Notes: generated from the letters alone by a model not told the origin. DNA of 58,164 nt from Phycisphaerae bacterium (GCA_011050235.1 DRGC01000024.1:1-58164); one strand, 5' to 3'. Numbered from the stretch's first letter, positions 34,928-44,234 are shown. Numbers and translations: made by a program.

Positions 34928-35704
34928 ATGACACGGGACACGCGAATCGGATTGTTGGTGGGGCTGCTGTTCATCCTCGCCTTTGGACTGATTCTCAGCG
35001 AACTGACCAACCCCACGCCCCCCGAAGGCACGGTGGAGGGTGCTCGGGATTCGGACCGGGACCTCGCGACGTATGAACACGCCCAGCGTGCGCGCCGAGC
35101 GCCTGTTCGTATCGTTGAGCGGCGGGCGCCGATCGTGCATCGATCGCGGCCACCCGCGCGCGAGTTGACCTCCGAGAGAAGTCGCGAGACTGGCGAGCGG
35201 GGGACGCTGATGGCGCGCCGCGGTGACGGCGACAGGGCCGTTGTGCGCCCAAGGCGGCCGAAGACCTATACCGTCCGCTCAGGTGATTCGCTCAGACGCA
35301 TCGCAGCGCAGATCTACGGCGTGGGGCGAGAGGACGAGTACTGGCGTATTTACGATGCCAACCGCGACAAGCTTCCGGATGAGTCGACCCTGGCGGTGGG
35401 GCAGGTGCTCGTGATCCCGCCGCTGCCGTCGAGCGGCGGGACCGACGAGGCGCGATCCGATGCGACGGTTTGGCAGACCGAAGAACTGACCATGGCCGAA
35501 CTCGAAGACCGCATGGGCGCCGCCACGTCCACCCGTTCGTCGCGGCGGTATACCGTCCAGGCGGGAGACACCCTCACGAGCATCGCCCGGCGGCTGATGG
35601 GCGACGACAGCCCCCAGGCGGTCCAAAGATTGCTTAACGCCAACCGCGGCTGGATTGCCGATCCAGATTATGTGCCTGTTGGCGTTGAACTTATTATCCC
35701 CTAG
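34928..35704 (+). CDS. Membrane-anchored protein with two LysM domains
   Basis: This 258-residue protein has an N-terminal membrane anchor (about residues 8-25). A charged linker of about 85 residues rich in arginine follows, then two LysM domains: TYTVRSGDSLRRIAAQIYG (about 112-160) and RYTVQAGDTLTSIARRLMG (about 206-258). LysM domains bind N-acetylglucosamine-containing glycans such as peptidoglycan. It sits between rsmH and the ftsL-like gene, a place where dcw clusters usually have no gene, and stops 22 bases before the ftsL-like ATG. A peptidoglycan-binding role in the periplasm during division is a reasonable inference. Confidence 0.85.
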   Translation: MTRDTRIGLLVGLLFILAFGLILSELTNPTPPEGTVEGARDSDRDLATYEHAQRARRAPVRIVERRAPIVHRSRPPARELTSERSRETGERGTLMARRGDGDRAVVRPRRPKTYTVRSGDSLRRIAAQIYGVGREDEYWRIYDANRDKLPDESTLAVGQVLVIPPLPSSGGTDEARSDATVWQTEELTMAELEDRMGAATSTRSSRRYTVQAGDTLTSIARRLMGDDSPQAVQRLLNANRGWIADPDYVPVGVELIIP

Positions 35705-35725
35705 ACGGTGCGAGGAACGGCTGCG

Positions 35726-36010
35726 ATGCGCTGGATGATGGTGATCGTGATATTGGCGGCGGTGGCGACGGCGTTGGTTCATTTTCGTCGCAGTGAGGTG
35801 CGTGCGCGCCACGAGATCCGCCAGTTGGACCGCCAGCAGGTCCAGCTTCGCCGCCAGCTGTGGGATCAGCAGATTCTCCTCGGCGAGGTCACCAGTCCGG
35901 GGCGCATCCGCCAGATCGTTCAGGTCGGGTCGCTGGATTTGGCCGACCGCTCGGGGACAGTTGTTCAATTATCGGATTCCTCAGGCGGCGCCGGCTCGGC
36001 CGTTCGATAG
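35726..36010 (+). CDS. ftsL: FtsL-like cell division protein
   Basis: This 94-residue bitopic protein begins at the ATG at 35726, with GAGGA about 9 bases upstream; a GTG at 35708 is possible. It has a short N-terminus, one membrane helix (MMVIVILAAVATALVHF) and a periplasmic coiled coil (EVRARHEIRQLDRQQVQLRRQLWDQQILLGEV), followed by SPGRIRQIV. That pattern and its position directly before ftsI are those of FtsL, which forms a complex with FtsB and FtsQ. Sequence alone is too divergent to prove it. Confidence 0.75.
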   Translation: MRWMMVIVILAAVATALVHFRRSEVRARHEIRQLDRQQVQLRRQLWDQQILLGEVTSPGRIRQIVQVGSLDLADRSGTVVQLSDSSGGAGSAVR

Positions 36011-36025
36011 GCCAACGCCCTTGCC

Positions 36026-37795
36026 ATGTCGCCAGAATCTTCGAACAGCCAAAGCCGCTTCGAACGACGGTCCCTTGCTCGGCTGAATTTCCTCTTCACC
36101 GTCCTGCTGCTGACGATGGCCGTCCTGGCCGTTCGTTTGGCGACGATGGTCCGTCGCGGCCAGGCTGCGGCCGTCCGGTACGTCGAGCGGCAGCAGCGCA
36201 TGGTGGTCCCCATCCCCGCCCGGCCGGGCAGCATCTGGGCCCATAGCGGGCAGACCTACCGGTTGCTGGCCGGCAGCAAACAGTCGCCGGGCTGCTACGT
36301 CGACTCGGCCCTGATCTCCGACGCCCAGCTCGGGCCCGTTGTCGGTGAACTGGCCGAGGCCGTCGAGATGGACCCCGCAGCCGTTCGAAAGATCATCATG
36401 GCGCGTCGTGGCGGGCGGTTTGTGTGGATCAAGCACGATCTGGCCGATGCCCAGGTCCAGGCTGTCAAATCGCTGAAACGCCTCGCCGTCGGGATCAGCC
36501 ATGAGTGGCGGCGGGAGTACCCCAATGGGGCCTTGGCGGCGACGGTGCTTGGCTATCGGCGTCGCAATGGCGAGGCGGGGGGTGGGCTGGAACTGGCATT
36601 GCAGGAGCACCTGGCCGCGGTGGATGGGCGCGAGGTGATGGTCGCCGACGCCCAGCGCCGCCCGATTTGGCTGGCCGCCGCCGAGACGATTCCGCCGCAC
36701 GACGGCGACAACGTTTACCTGACGATCGATCTGGCCATTCAATCGTACCTCGCCGAAGCCGTCGCCGAGGCCGTCGATACCTTCGAAGCCAAGTGGGGCG
36801 TTGGGGTCGTCGTCCAGCCGACGACCGGGCGCATCCTGGCGATGTGTTCGGCGCCCAGTTTCGACCCGCATCGGTATCAGGAGGCCCAGGCCGCCCACCG
36901 GGCGAATCGGGCCATCGGCTCCCCGTTCGAGCCGGGCAGCGTGGCCAAGCCGCTCTTTGCGGCGGTGGCCGTCGACCAGGGGCTGGCGAACTATCAGACT
37001 CTCATCGATTGTGAAGACGGCAGCTATTCGGCCCGCCGCGGCGGACGGATCACCGACCACGGCAAAGCATTCGGGGAGATGACGCTGGAGGACGTGGTGG
37101 TGTTCTCCAGCAACATCGGCATGGCCAAAATCGGTGAGAGGCTTGGCAACGGCCGCCTGCACGCCGCAGCGATGCGGTACGGATTTGGCGCCAAGACCGG
37201 CATCGGTCTGCCGGGCGAGTCGGCCGGTATCGTTCGGCCGGCGGACCAATGGAACGGCTACAGCCTGCGGCGCGTGCCGTTCGGCCAGGAAATATCCGTC
37301 AGCGCGCTGCAACTGGTGATGGCGTTCTCGGCGCTGGCCAATGGCGGGCAGTTGCTGCGCCCGCAACTGGTCGATCATGTCCGCGACGCCTCGAACCAGG
37401 TCGTGTGGCGCAGCGAGCGTCAGGTGGTGCGTCGGGTCGTTTCGGCCCGGACGGCGGCCCAGGCGGTGGCTGTGATGGAGCAGGTCGTCCAGCGCGGCAC
37501 GGGCAAAGCCTGCCGACTGGACCGTTGGAGCAGCTTCGGCAAGACGGGAACCGGCCAGATTCCAGGCCCCGGCGGGTATGTGGATGGGGCCTACACGGGC
37601 AGTTTTGTCGGCGGCGCCCCGGTCCGGTCGCCGCGAGTGGTGTGTCTGATCTCGGTCTACTGGCCGGACAAATCCAAGGGGTACTACGGGTCGAAAGTGG
37701 CCGCCCCCTACGTTCGAAAGGTGCTCAGCCGGACGTTGGCGTATCTGGACGTTCCCCCCGACGCGCCGGATGAGCAACTGGCCCGCGCACGCTAG
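36026..37795 (+). CDS. ftsI: Division-specific transpeptidase FtsI (PBP2/PBP3 type)
   Basis: This 589-residue class B penicillin-binding protein cross-links septal peptidoglycan. One N-terminal membrane helix (about residues 20-42) anchors it. The transpeptidase motifs are complete: SxxK as S305-VA-K308 (FEPGSVAKP), SxN as S361-S-N363, and KTG as K506-T-G508. In the N-terminal domain the usual RGxIxDRxG pattern is RPGSIWAHSG, a clear departure. It lies 15 bases after the ftsL-like gene and is followed, 146 bases after its stop, by murE. Confidence 0.95.
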   Translation: MSPESSNSQSRFERRSLARLNFLFTVLLLTMAVLAVRLATMVRRGQAAAVRYVERQQRMVVPIPARPGSIWAHSGQTYRLLAGSKQSPGCYVDSALISDAQLGPVVGELAEAVEMDPAAVRKIIMARRGGRFVWIKHDLADAQVQAVKSLKRLAVGISHEWRREYPNGALAATVLGYRRRNGEAGGGLELALQEHLAAVDGREVMVADAQRRPIWLAAAETIPPHDGDNVYLTIDLAIQSYLAEAVAEAVDTFEAKWGVGVVVQPTTGRILAMCSAPSFDPHRYQEAQAAHRANRAIGSPFEPGSVAKPLFAAVAVDQGLANYQTLIDCEDGSYSARRGGRITDHGKAFGEMTLEDVVVFSSNIGMAKIGERLGNGRLHAAAMRYGFGAKTGIGLPGESAGIVRPADQWNGYSLRRVPFGQEISVSALQLVMAFSALANGGQLLRPQLVDHVRDASNQVVWRSERQVVRRVVSARTAAQAVAVMEQVVQRGTGKACRLDRWSSFGKTGTGQIPGPGGYVDGAYTGSFVGGAPVRSPRVVCLISVYWPDKSKGYYGSKVAAPYVRKVLSRTLAYLDVPPDAPDEQLARAR

Positions 37796-37941
37796 CTGGG
37801 GCAAGGCAGCCGGCGGCCGCGACATACAGCGGATGGCTGCGATTTATGGTAAAGTGCCTTTCAGTCCCGGAGCGGGCCGTGTGCGCACCGCGGCAGGGGC
37901 GAGCGATTTGCTTGTCCGACGCCATCGAAAGGCCGGTTGGA

Positions 37942-39411
37942 ATGTTGCTGTCAGAACTCCTGTCCGACGCCGGAATCACCCCGCAGTCGTTGAGCGGTGA
38001 CGCCGAGTTGACGGCGCTGACCGACGACTCGCGGCAGGTGGGCAAGGGCGCATGCTTTGTGGCGATCCGTGGGGCCGTCGCCGACGGGCACCGGTTTATC
38101 GCCTCTGCCGCCGAGGCCGGGGCGACCGCGGTGATCTGCGAAGACGCCGCTCAGGTACCCGCCGGCATCCCTCACGCCGTGGTGGCTGACACGCGGGAGG
38201 CCATCGGGCCGCTGGCCCAGGCGATCCACGGCCATCCCGGACGGGCCCTGTCGGTCGTCGGCGTCACAGGCACCAACGGCAAGACCACGGTCACGTGGCT
38301 GCTTCGGCGCATCCTGGAATCGGCCGGTTTTCGGCCTGGGTTGTTGGGGACGATCTGCTACGAGGCCGGCGCCCGACATGAGCCCGCCACTACCACCACG
38401 CCCGATCCGATTCACCTGGCGGCCATGATGGCCGAGACCGTCGCGGCAGGTGGAACGCACATGGTGATGGAGGTTTCCTCCCACGCGCTGGATCAGCATC
38501 GGGTGGCGGGCGTCGATTTCGACGTCGTCGTGCTGACGAACATCACAGGCGACCATCTGGATTACCACGGCACGCCGGAGGCCTATGTCGCCGCCAAGCG
38601 GCGCCTGTTCGAGTCGCTCCGGGCCGATGCCGTGGCCGTCATCAATCGCGACGACCCCGCGGGCGATCTTTTCGAACAGGCCAGCCAAGCCCCGGTGACC
38701 TGGTACGGCCTGTCGTCGGCGGCAGAGGTATGGGCCCGAATCGATCGCGTCGACATCGGCGGCACGGAGTTTCTGCTGACCGCCGGCGAGCGGCAGATGG
38801 CCATGACGACGCCTTTGATCGGCCGTCACAACGTCTATAACTGTGTGGCCGCCGCTGCGGTGGCCGATGCCCTTGGCGTCGATCTGCAGACGGTGGCCGA
38901 CGCGCTGGCCAAGACGGACTGCATCCCGGGTCGGCTGCAGCGAGTGGCGTCGGAGGAGCCGTTCTCGGTGTTTGTGGACTACGCCCACACCGACGACGCG
39001 CTGTCAAACGTGCTTGGCGCTCTTCGCCCGATCACGGCGGGGCGGTTGATTCTGGTATTCGGCTGCGGCGGCGACCGCGACCGCACAAAGCGGCCGCGGA
39101 TGGCGCGCGTCGCGCAGGACTTCGCGGATCAGCTTGTCATTACGTCCGACAATCCGCGCACCGAGGACCCGCCGAGCATCATCAACGAGATTCTGACTGG
39201 CCTGGACAACTCGCATCGCCGGGGCGCAACGGTCTTGGTCGACCGCCGCTCGGCGATCGCCGAAGCCATCGGCCAAGCCCAGGCCGGCGACGTCGTCCTG
39301 ATCGCGGGCAAGGGACACGAGACCTACCAGGTGATCGGCGACCGCCGAATCGACTTCAACGACGCGGCGGTGGCTTCGGAGATCCTGGCCAATGGGAGCG
39401 GACAGCGGTGA
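37942..39411 (+). CDS. murE: UDP-MurNAc-tripeptide ligase (meso-diaminopimelate type)
   Basis: I took the ATG at 37942 (489 residues); the frame is open to 37846, but MurE sequences start near MLLSELLSDAGI. It adds the third amino acid to UDP-MurNAc-L-Ala-D-Glu. The ATP loop is GVTGTNGKTTVTW (near residue 110), and other marks are MEVSSHALDQHRVAGVDFDVVVLTNITGDHLDYH and VDYAHTDDALSNVL. D403 starts the motif DNPRTEDP; DNPR is the signature for meso-diaminopimelate. The 3' end overlaps murF by 4 bases. Confidence 0.96.
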   Translation: MLLSELLSDAGITPQSLSGDAELTALTDDSRQVGKGACFVAIRGAVADGHRFIASAAEAGATAVICEDAAQVPAGIPHAVVADTREAIGPLAQAIHGHPGRALSVVGVTGTNGKTTVTWLLRRILESAGFRPGLLGTICYEAGARHEPATTTTPDPIHLAAMMAETVAAGGTHMVMEVSSHALDQHRVAGVDFDVVVLTNITGDHLDYHGTPEAYVAAKRRLFESLRADAVAVINRDDPAGDLFEQASQAPVTWYGLSSAAEVWARIDRVDIGGTEFLLTAGERQMAMTTPLIGRHNVYNCVAAAAVADALGVDLQTVADALAKTDCIPGRLQRVASEEPFSVFVDYAHTDDALSNVLGALRPITAGRLILVFGCGGDRDRTKRPRMARVAQDFADQLVITSDNPRTEDPPSIINEILTGLDNSHRRGATVLVDRRSAIAEAIGQAQAGDVVLIAGKGHETYQVIGDRRIDFNDAAVASEILANGSGQR

Positions 39412-40784
39412 AAGCATTCACGCCCAATGAGATTCGCCTGGCGGTGCACGGGCGGTGGCTCAGCCGAGGCGCCGACGTGAGCGTCGACGGTGTGACGATC
39501 GACAGCCGCTCCGCCCGGCCCGGCGATCTGTTCCTGGCCATCAAGGGGGACAAGCACGACGGTCACGATTATCTTCTCGATGCCGCCAAGGCCGGATGCA
39601 TCTCGGCGATCGTCGATCGCGACGTGCCGCTGGACAAGGACATCATCGATATCTATGGCGGCGGGCTGATCGGCGTTGAGGAGACGAGGACGGCTCTGGG
39701 GGAGTTGGCCGCCTTCTACCGCAAGCAGGTGCCCGCCACCGTCATTGCCGTGACCGGCTCCAACGGCAAGACGACCGTCAAGCGGATGATCCACCACATT
39801 TTGTTGGGGCGGCATCAGGGGTCGGCCAGCCCCAAGAGCTTCAATAACGCCATCGGCGTTCCGCTGACGCTACTGGCCGTTCAGCCCGCCGACGATTATG
39901 TGATCTGCGAGGTCGGGTCCAGCGCGCCCGGCGAAATACTCACGCTCGGGCGAATCATCCAGCCCAACGTGGCGGTGATTACGGCCGCGGGCCCGGTCCA
40001 TTTGGAAAAGCTTGAGTCCGTGGACCGCGTGGCGATCGAGAAGGCCTCGCTGCTGGCGTCTCTGGCGAGCGATGGGTTCGCCATCGTACGAGGTGGACAG
40101 GCGGCCCTGGACCGGGCGATGGTGAGCTACGATTGTCGGCGAATCCATTTTGGCGACGACGATGCATGCGAACTTCGGCTGACGGGCTACGAGCCGCAGG
40201 GCGATGGGCAGCGGTTCCAGATCAACGACCGGGTGTGGGTATCCCTGCCCCTGCCGGGCCGTCACAATGCCTTCAACGCGCTGGCGGCCATCGCGGTCGC
40301 CCAGCGGTTCGGGTTCAGCGAGGCCCAGGCCATCGCCGCGCTGGCCGACGTGGAGGGCCTGGAAATGCGCCTGGAACGGATCAACGCCGGCAAGGTGACG
40401 ATCATCAACGACACCTACAACGCCAACCCCGACAGCGTCGCCGCCGCGATGGATGTCATCGCGCAGACCCCGGCCAAGCGGCGCGTGCTGGTCCTCGGCG
40501 ATATGCTGGAGCTGGGTGAAGACGCCGAAGGGCTCCATCGGACCGTCGGTGGGCAGGTGATCGACAAGGGCGTGGATTTGCTCATTGGCGTGGGGCCGTT
40601 GGGTCGATATATCGCCCAGGGCGCTGCCCAGGCGAACGTTGCAACCAAGCAGTTCAGTTCCGTTGACGACGCCGGACGAGAGATCGCTGGGTTGCTGAAG
40701 CCCGGAGACGTCGTCCTGATCAAGGGCTCCCGTTCCATGGCCATGGAGCGATTGGTCGAGCCGATCCGGCAGGCCTTCGCCTGA
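39408..40784 (+). CDS. murF: UDP-MurNAc-tripeptide--D-Ala-D-Ala ligase
   Basis: This 458-residue ligase (GTG start) adds D-Ala-D-Ala to UDP-MurNAc-tripeptide. The ATP loop is VTGSNGKTTVKRMI. FNNAIGVPLTLL and INDTYNANPDSVAAAMDVI are typical of MurF. The GTG overlaps the murE stop (GTGA), indicating coupled translation. Its length is normal. mraY follows after 32 bases. Confidence 0.97.
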   Translation: MKAFTPNEIRLAVHGRWLSRGADVSVDGVTIDSRSARPGDLFLAIKGDKHDGHDYLLDAAKAGCISAIVDRDVPLDKDIIDIYGGGLIGVEETRTALGELAAFYRKQVPATVIAVTGSNGKTTVKRMIHHILLGRHQGSASPKSFNNAIGVPLTLLAVQPADDYVICEVGSSAPGEILTLGRIIQPNVAVITAAGPVHLEKLESVDRVAIEKASLLASLASDGFAIVRGGQAALDRAMVSYDCRRIHFGDDDACELRLTGYEPQGDGQRFQINDRVWVSLPLPGRHNAFNALAAIAVAQRFGFSEAQAIAALADVEGLEMRLERINAGKVTIINDTYNANPDSVAAAMDVIAQTPAKRRVLVLGDMLELGEDAEGLHRTVGGQVIDKGVDLLIGVGPLGRYIAQGAAQANVATKQFSSVDDAGREIAGLLKPGDVVLIKGSRSMAMERLVEPIRQAFA

Positions 40785-40816
40785 AACACGCCCTCGACAA
40801 ATGAAGGAGGCGCGTC

Positions 40817-41977
40817 TTGTTTTCTTGGCTACTCAATGAAGAGCAACTGATTCTTCGCATGGTCGGTGCGGGCGTGGTCGGCTTTGTCCTGGTCTGGCTG
40901 GCCGCGCCGCGGACGATCCGCTTCCTGATCCGCAGCAAGCTCGGCGACCGCCCGGTGTTCGACCACGCCGATCTGAACCAGCTGACCCGTCACAAATCCA
41001 ACACGCCGACGATGGGCGGCGCCCTCGTGGTGATTGCGATTCTTGTCTCGGTGCTGCTGTTCGGCAACTTGGCGAAGATGTACGTGCGGTTGTCGCTGTT
41101 TGGGCTGGTGTGGCTGGGCGTTCTGGGCGGGGTCGACGACTGGCTGAAACTGCGGCGCATCGCCGGCGCGACCGGCCGGGACGGGCTGAGGAGCTGGGAG
41201 AAGATCCTCTTCCAGATCGCCGGCGCCGTCATTTTGGCCTGGGCGACCTGGCGGTACGGCAGCCAGAGCACCCCCGAAGGGGCCACCATCAACCCGGCGC
41301 ACGGGCTTGTGCTGCCGTTCATTCCATATCCGATCGCCCTGGCGATGCCGGTCTACACTCTGATCGCGGTCATCACGATGGTCGGGGCGTCCAATGCCGT
41401 GAATCTCACCGACGGGATGGACGGGTTGGCGACGGGGTGCCTGACGAGCGTCTGCGCCGTGCTGTTGCTGTTGTCGTGGGTGGTCGGCGTGGCGGCGTGG
41501 GCGGAGTTCCTGAGAGTGCCTCTCGTGGCGGGGGCGGCCGAAATGACCGTCATCTGCGCTGCAATGCTGGGGGCGTGTCTGGGGTTCCTGTGGTACAACG
41601 CGCACCCGGCGCAGGTGTTCATGGGCGATACCGGCTCGTTGCCGTTGGGGGGGCTGTTGGGCTACATCGCGGTGGTGACGCGTCAGGAGGTGATCCTTCT
41701 GCTGGCCGGCGGCGTCTTTGTCATCGAGGCCGCCAGCGTGATGCTGCAAGTGGGCTATTTCAAACTCACCAAACCCCCAGGCGGCGGCGAGGGCAAGCGG
41801 CTGTTCCGCTGCGCACCGATTCACCACCACTTTCACCTGGCCGGCTGGGCCGAGTCGAAGGTCGTGATCCGCTTTTGGATCCTCAGCATCCTTTTCGCGA
41901 CGCTGGCCTTGGCGACGTTCCTATCCCAGCGATTGTGGCGGGACCCCATTGGATCGGCCGACGGGCTGATCAGATAA
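40817..41977 (+). CDS. mraY: Phospho-N-acetylmuramoyl-pentapeptide transferase
   Basis: This 386-residue inner-membrane enzyme has about ten helices and makes lipid I from UDP-MurNAc-pentapeptide and undecaprenyl phosphate. It has a TTG start with a strong ribosome-binding site (AAGGAGG) 6 bases upstream. Family motifs are NTPTMGGALVV, NLTDGMDGLATG (catalytic aspartates), the NAHPAQVFMGDTGSL loop and the C-terminal HHHFHLAGWAE. The next 100 bases before ftsW hold no gene; murD, which sits here in many clusters, is missing. Confidence 0.97.
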   Translation: MFSWLLNEEQLILRMVGAGVVGFVLVWLAAPRTIRFLIRSKLGDRPVFDHADLNQLTRHKSNTPTMGGALVVIAILVSVLLFGNLAKMYVRLSLFGLVWLGVLGGVDDWLKLRRIAGATGRDGLRSWEKILFQIAGAVILAWATWRYGSQSTPEGATINPAHGLVLPFIPYPIALAMPVYTLIAVITMVGASNAVNLTDGMDGLATGCLTSVCAVLLLLSWVVGVAAWAEFLRVPLVAGAAEMTVICAAMLGACLGFLWYNAHPAQVFMGDTGSLPLGGLLGYIAVVTRQEVILLLAGGVFVIEAASVMLQVGYFKLTKPPGGGEGKRLFRCAPIHHHFHLAGWAESKVVIRFWILSILFATLALATFLSQRLWRDPIGSADGLIR

Positions 41978-42077
41978 CCTGTCGGATCTCACGTCACCCG
42001 CTCCCTGCCGCCGGTGTTTCCAGCGGGGCTAAAGCTGCGCCCGGGCAAACAACGATAACAGATGTAGGAATGAGTCT

Positions 42078-43256
42078 ATGGCACGGATGCCGGACAAACC
42101 TCATGCGCTGCCTCTCGCGCGAAACCGCACCGGGCGCGTCGTGATCCTGACCTCTCTGTCGCTGCTGGCGCTGGGCGTGGTGATGGTCCACAGCGCGACC
42201 GCTTCGGTCGTCGAGCCGGGGGCCTGGTATGCCCGGTCGACCATCCGTCACATGATCTTCGCCGCCGCTGCCGCGATGATGCTCCTGGTCGCCTGGCGGG
42301 TCGACTACCGACGCCTGATCGGCGGCGAGCGAAACAGGCCTGTCGTGGCCGGTTGCCTGCTTGCCCTGGCCCTGATCTGCGCGGTGTTGGTGTTTATCCC
42401 CGGTATCGGGCGCTCGGTGGGCAACGACTTCCGCTGGATTCGCATCGGGCCGTCTCAATACAAGATCGGGCTGCAGCCGTCGGAGTTGATCAAGATCGCG
42501 TTGCCCGTGTTCCTGGCGGCATGGCTGGCCCGGGCGGGTGCGGATGTGCGAAGTTTCAGAAAGGTCTTCATTCCGGCGATGCTGCTGATCGCTGTGTGTG
42601 TGGGGCTGGTTGTGACGCAGGACTTCGGTACCGCGGCGATCATCGGCGTCTCGGCGGTGGCGACGCTGGCGCTGGCTGGGGCGCCGTGGCAGTACCTGAT
42701 GTCTCTGGCGGCGCCGGCGGCAGGGGCCTTTTACGTGCTGGTGATGCGGAGCCCGGCGCGGTGGGCCCGCATCACGGCGATGATGGACGTGTGGTCGACG
42801 TCGAACCCCAGCGCGTACCAACCTCGCCAGTCGCTGCTGGCGATCCTGACGGGGGGCTGGCTGGGCAAGGGGCCCGGGGCCGGGACGCTCAAGCTCGGCT
42901 ATCTGCCCGAAGACAGCACCGACTTCATCTTCTCGGCGCTATGCGAGGAATGGGGGTTTGTCGGCGGGGCGGCGCTGATGGGCCTGTGGGTCGTGTGGAT
43001 CTGCTCGGCGTGGCAAAGTGCGCTGGAAAGCGGCGACCGGTTCGGCCGCCTGTTGGCGGGGTCGTTGGGGTTCATGATCGTTCTTCAGGCGATTCTCCAC
43101 GTCGCCGTAGACACGGTAGCACTGCCGCCGACGGGAATCAGCATGCCGTTCGTCTCGGCGGGCGGCACGTCGCTGCTGCTGACAGCGGCGGGGGCGGCGC
43201 TGATCGTCTCGGTCTCGTCTCGCCACAACAGCCCTGACCTGGTGGAAAAGATATGA
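42078..43256 (+). CDS. ftsW: SEDS glycosyltransferase FtsW
   Basis: This 392-residue SEDS-family protein polymerises septal glycan strands and works with FtsI. About ten membrane helices are seen. The conserved late motif reads PTGISMPFVSAGGTSLL, the family form of PTGLTLPFVSYGG, and EEWGFVGGAALMGLW is also typical. The ATG follows TAGGAATGAGTCT. Position in the cluster favours FtsW over RodA. It overlaps the nanA-like gene by 4 bases (ATGA). Confidence 0.95.
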   Translation: MARMPDKPHALPLARNRTGRVVILTSLSLLALGVVMVHSATASVVEPGAWYARSTIRHMIFAAAAAMMLLVAWRVDYRRLIGGERNRPVVAGCLLALALICAVLVFIPGIGRSVGNDFRWIRIGPSQYKIGLQPSELIKIALPVFLAAWLARAGADVRSFRKVFIPAMLLIAVCVGLVVTQDFGTAAIIGVSAVATLALAGAPWQYLMSLAAPAAGAFYVLVMRSPARWARITAMMDVWSTSNPSAYQPRQSLLAILTGGWLGKGPGAGTLKLGYLPEDSTDFIFSALCEEWGFVGGAALMGLWVVWICSAWQSALESGDRFGRLLAGSLGFMIVLQAILHVAVDTVALPPTGISMPFVSAGGTSLLLTAAGAALIVSVSSRHNSPDLVEKI

Positions 43257-44158
43257 TGCTACGCGGCCTCATCGCGGCGACCTACACCCCCATGACGCCC
43301 AGGGGGACGGTCAGCCTCAAGATGATCGACGGTTTGGCGGAGATGCTGGTGGACAACGGCGTTAACGGCGTGTCCGTCAACGGAACGTCGGGTGAGTTCG
43401 CCTCGTTGACCACGGAAGAACGCTTGTCGGTCTCGCGGCGATGGGTCAAGGCGGCCAGGCCTTCGTTGAAGGTGATCGTTCATGTGGGGCATACGTGCCT
43501 GCGCTCGGCGAAGGCGCTGGCTGGCGACGCCCAGAAGACCGGCGCCGACGCCATCGCGGCTGTCGCGCCGTATTACTTCAAGCCCAAGGACATGGAGCAG
43601 CTCATCGCCTTCCTGGCCAAGGTAGCCGCTGCGGCGCCCAAGCTGCCATTCTACTACTATCACTACCCGGAACTGACGGGGGTATCGTTTCCGATGGTCA
43701 AGTTCCTGGCAACCGCACCGGAGCAGATCCCCACGCTGGCGGGGGTGAAGTTCACGTCGGAAGACCTGACCGACTTCGGGCGGTGTGTGGACGCCCACGG
43801 TAAGAAGTGTAATCTGCTGTTGGCGCGCGACGACCTGTTTCTGGCCGGGCTGAAAATGGGCGCGCACGCCCTGGTGGGTGTGACGTGCAATTTTGCAGCC
43901 CCGCTGTGCCTGCGAATCACCCAGAACTTCAAATCGGGCGACCTTGGCGCCGCTCAGAACCTACAGGTCCGTGGCGTGGAGATGTTGGCGGTGCTGCGCC
44001 GGTTCGGCCTGATTCCGGGGGGCAAGGCGTTGATGGCCCTGACGGGCCGTGACTGCGGCCCCGTCCGTCCACCGTTTTCGCCTCTGACAAAGGCGGAGAT
44101 GGATCAAGTGCGCCAGCAAATCGAGCGGATCGAGTTCCAGGAGTTCTTCTGCAGGTAG
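43253..44158 (+). CDS. N-acetylneuraminate lyase-type aldolase (DapA/NanA superfamily)
   Basis: This 301-residue class I aldolase has the DHDPS/NAL fold. The pyruvate-binding motif is GTSGE, the Schiff-base lysine lies in LAGVKFTSEDLTDF, and the catalytic tyrosine region is FYYYHYPELTGV. The last two look like N-acetylneuraminate lyases (YYYHxPxLTG, GxKFTxxDLxDF) and not like dihydrodipicolinate synthases (YNVPxRT). It overlaps ftsW (ATGA) and precedes murG by 76 bases, an unusual place for such an enzyme. Its substrate is unproven. If it cleaves sialic-acid-like compounds, the product would be an amino sugar related to wall precursors; that link is inference. Confidence 0.82.
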   Translation: MMLRGLIAATYTPMTPRGTVSLKMIDGLAEMLVDNGVNGVSVNGTSGEFASLTTEERLSVSRRWVKAARPSLKVIVHVGHTCLRSAKALAGDAQKTGADAIAAVAPYYFKPKDMEQLIAFLAKVAAAAPKLPFYYYHYPELTGVSFPMVKFLATAPEQIPTLAGVKFTSEDLTDFGRCVDAHGKKCNLLLARDDLFLAGLKMGAHALVGVTCNFAAPLCLRITQNFKSGDLGAAQNLQVRGVEMLAVLRRFGLIPGGKALMALTGRDCGPVRPPFSPLTKAEMDQVRQQIERIEFQEFFCR

Positions 44159-44234
44159 CTGGGCGACTGGGCAGTTCGGCGGGGGCTTCGAAAGTGGCTT
44201 TTCTCCCTCTCTCGGCGGCGGTATTCTGTCACCC

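Noticed and set aside
43253-44158. Naming the aldolase dapA
   Set aside because: DHDPS-type motifs (YNVPxRT) are absent and NanA-type catalytic segments are present, so I use the lyase name only as a family label.
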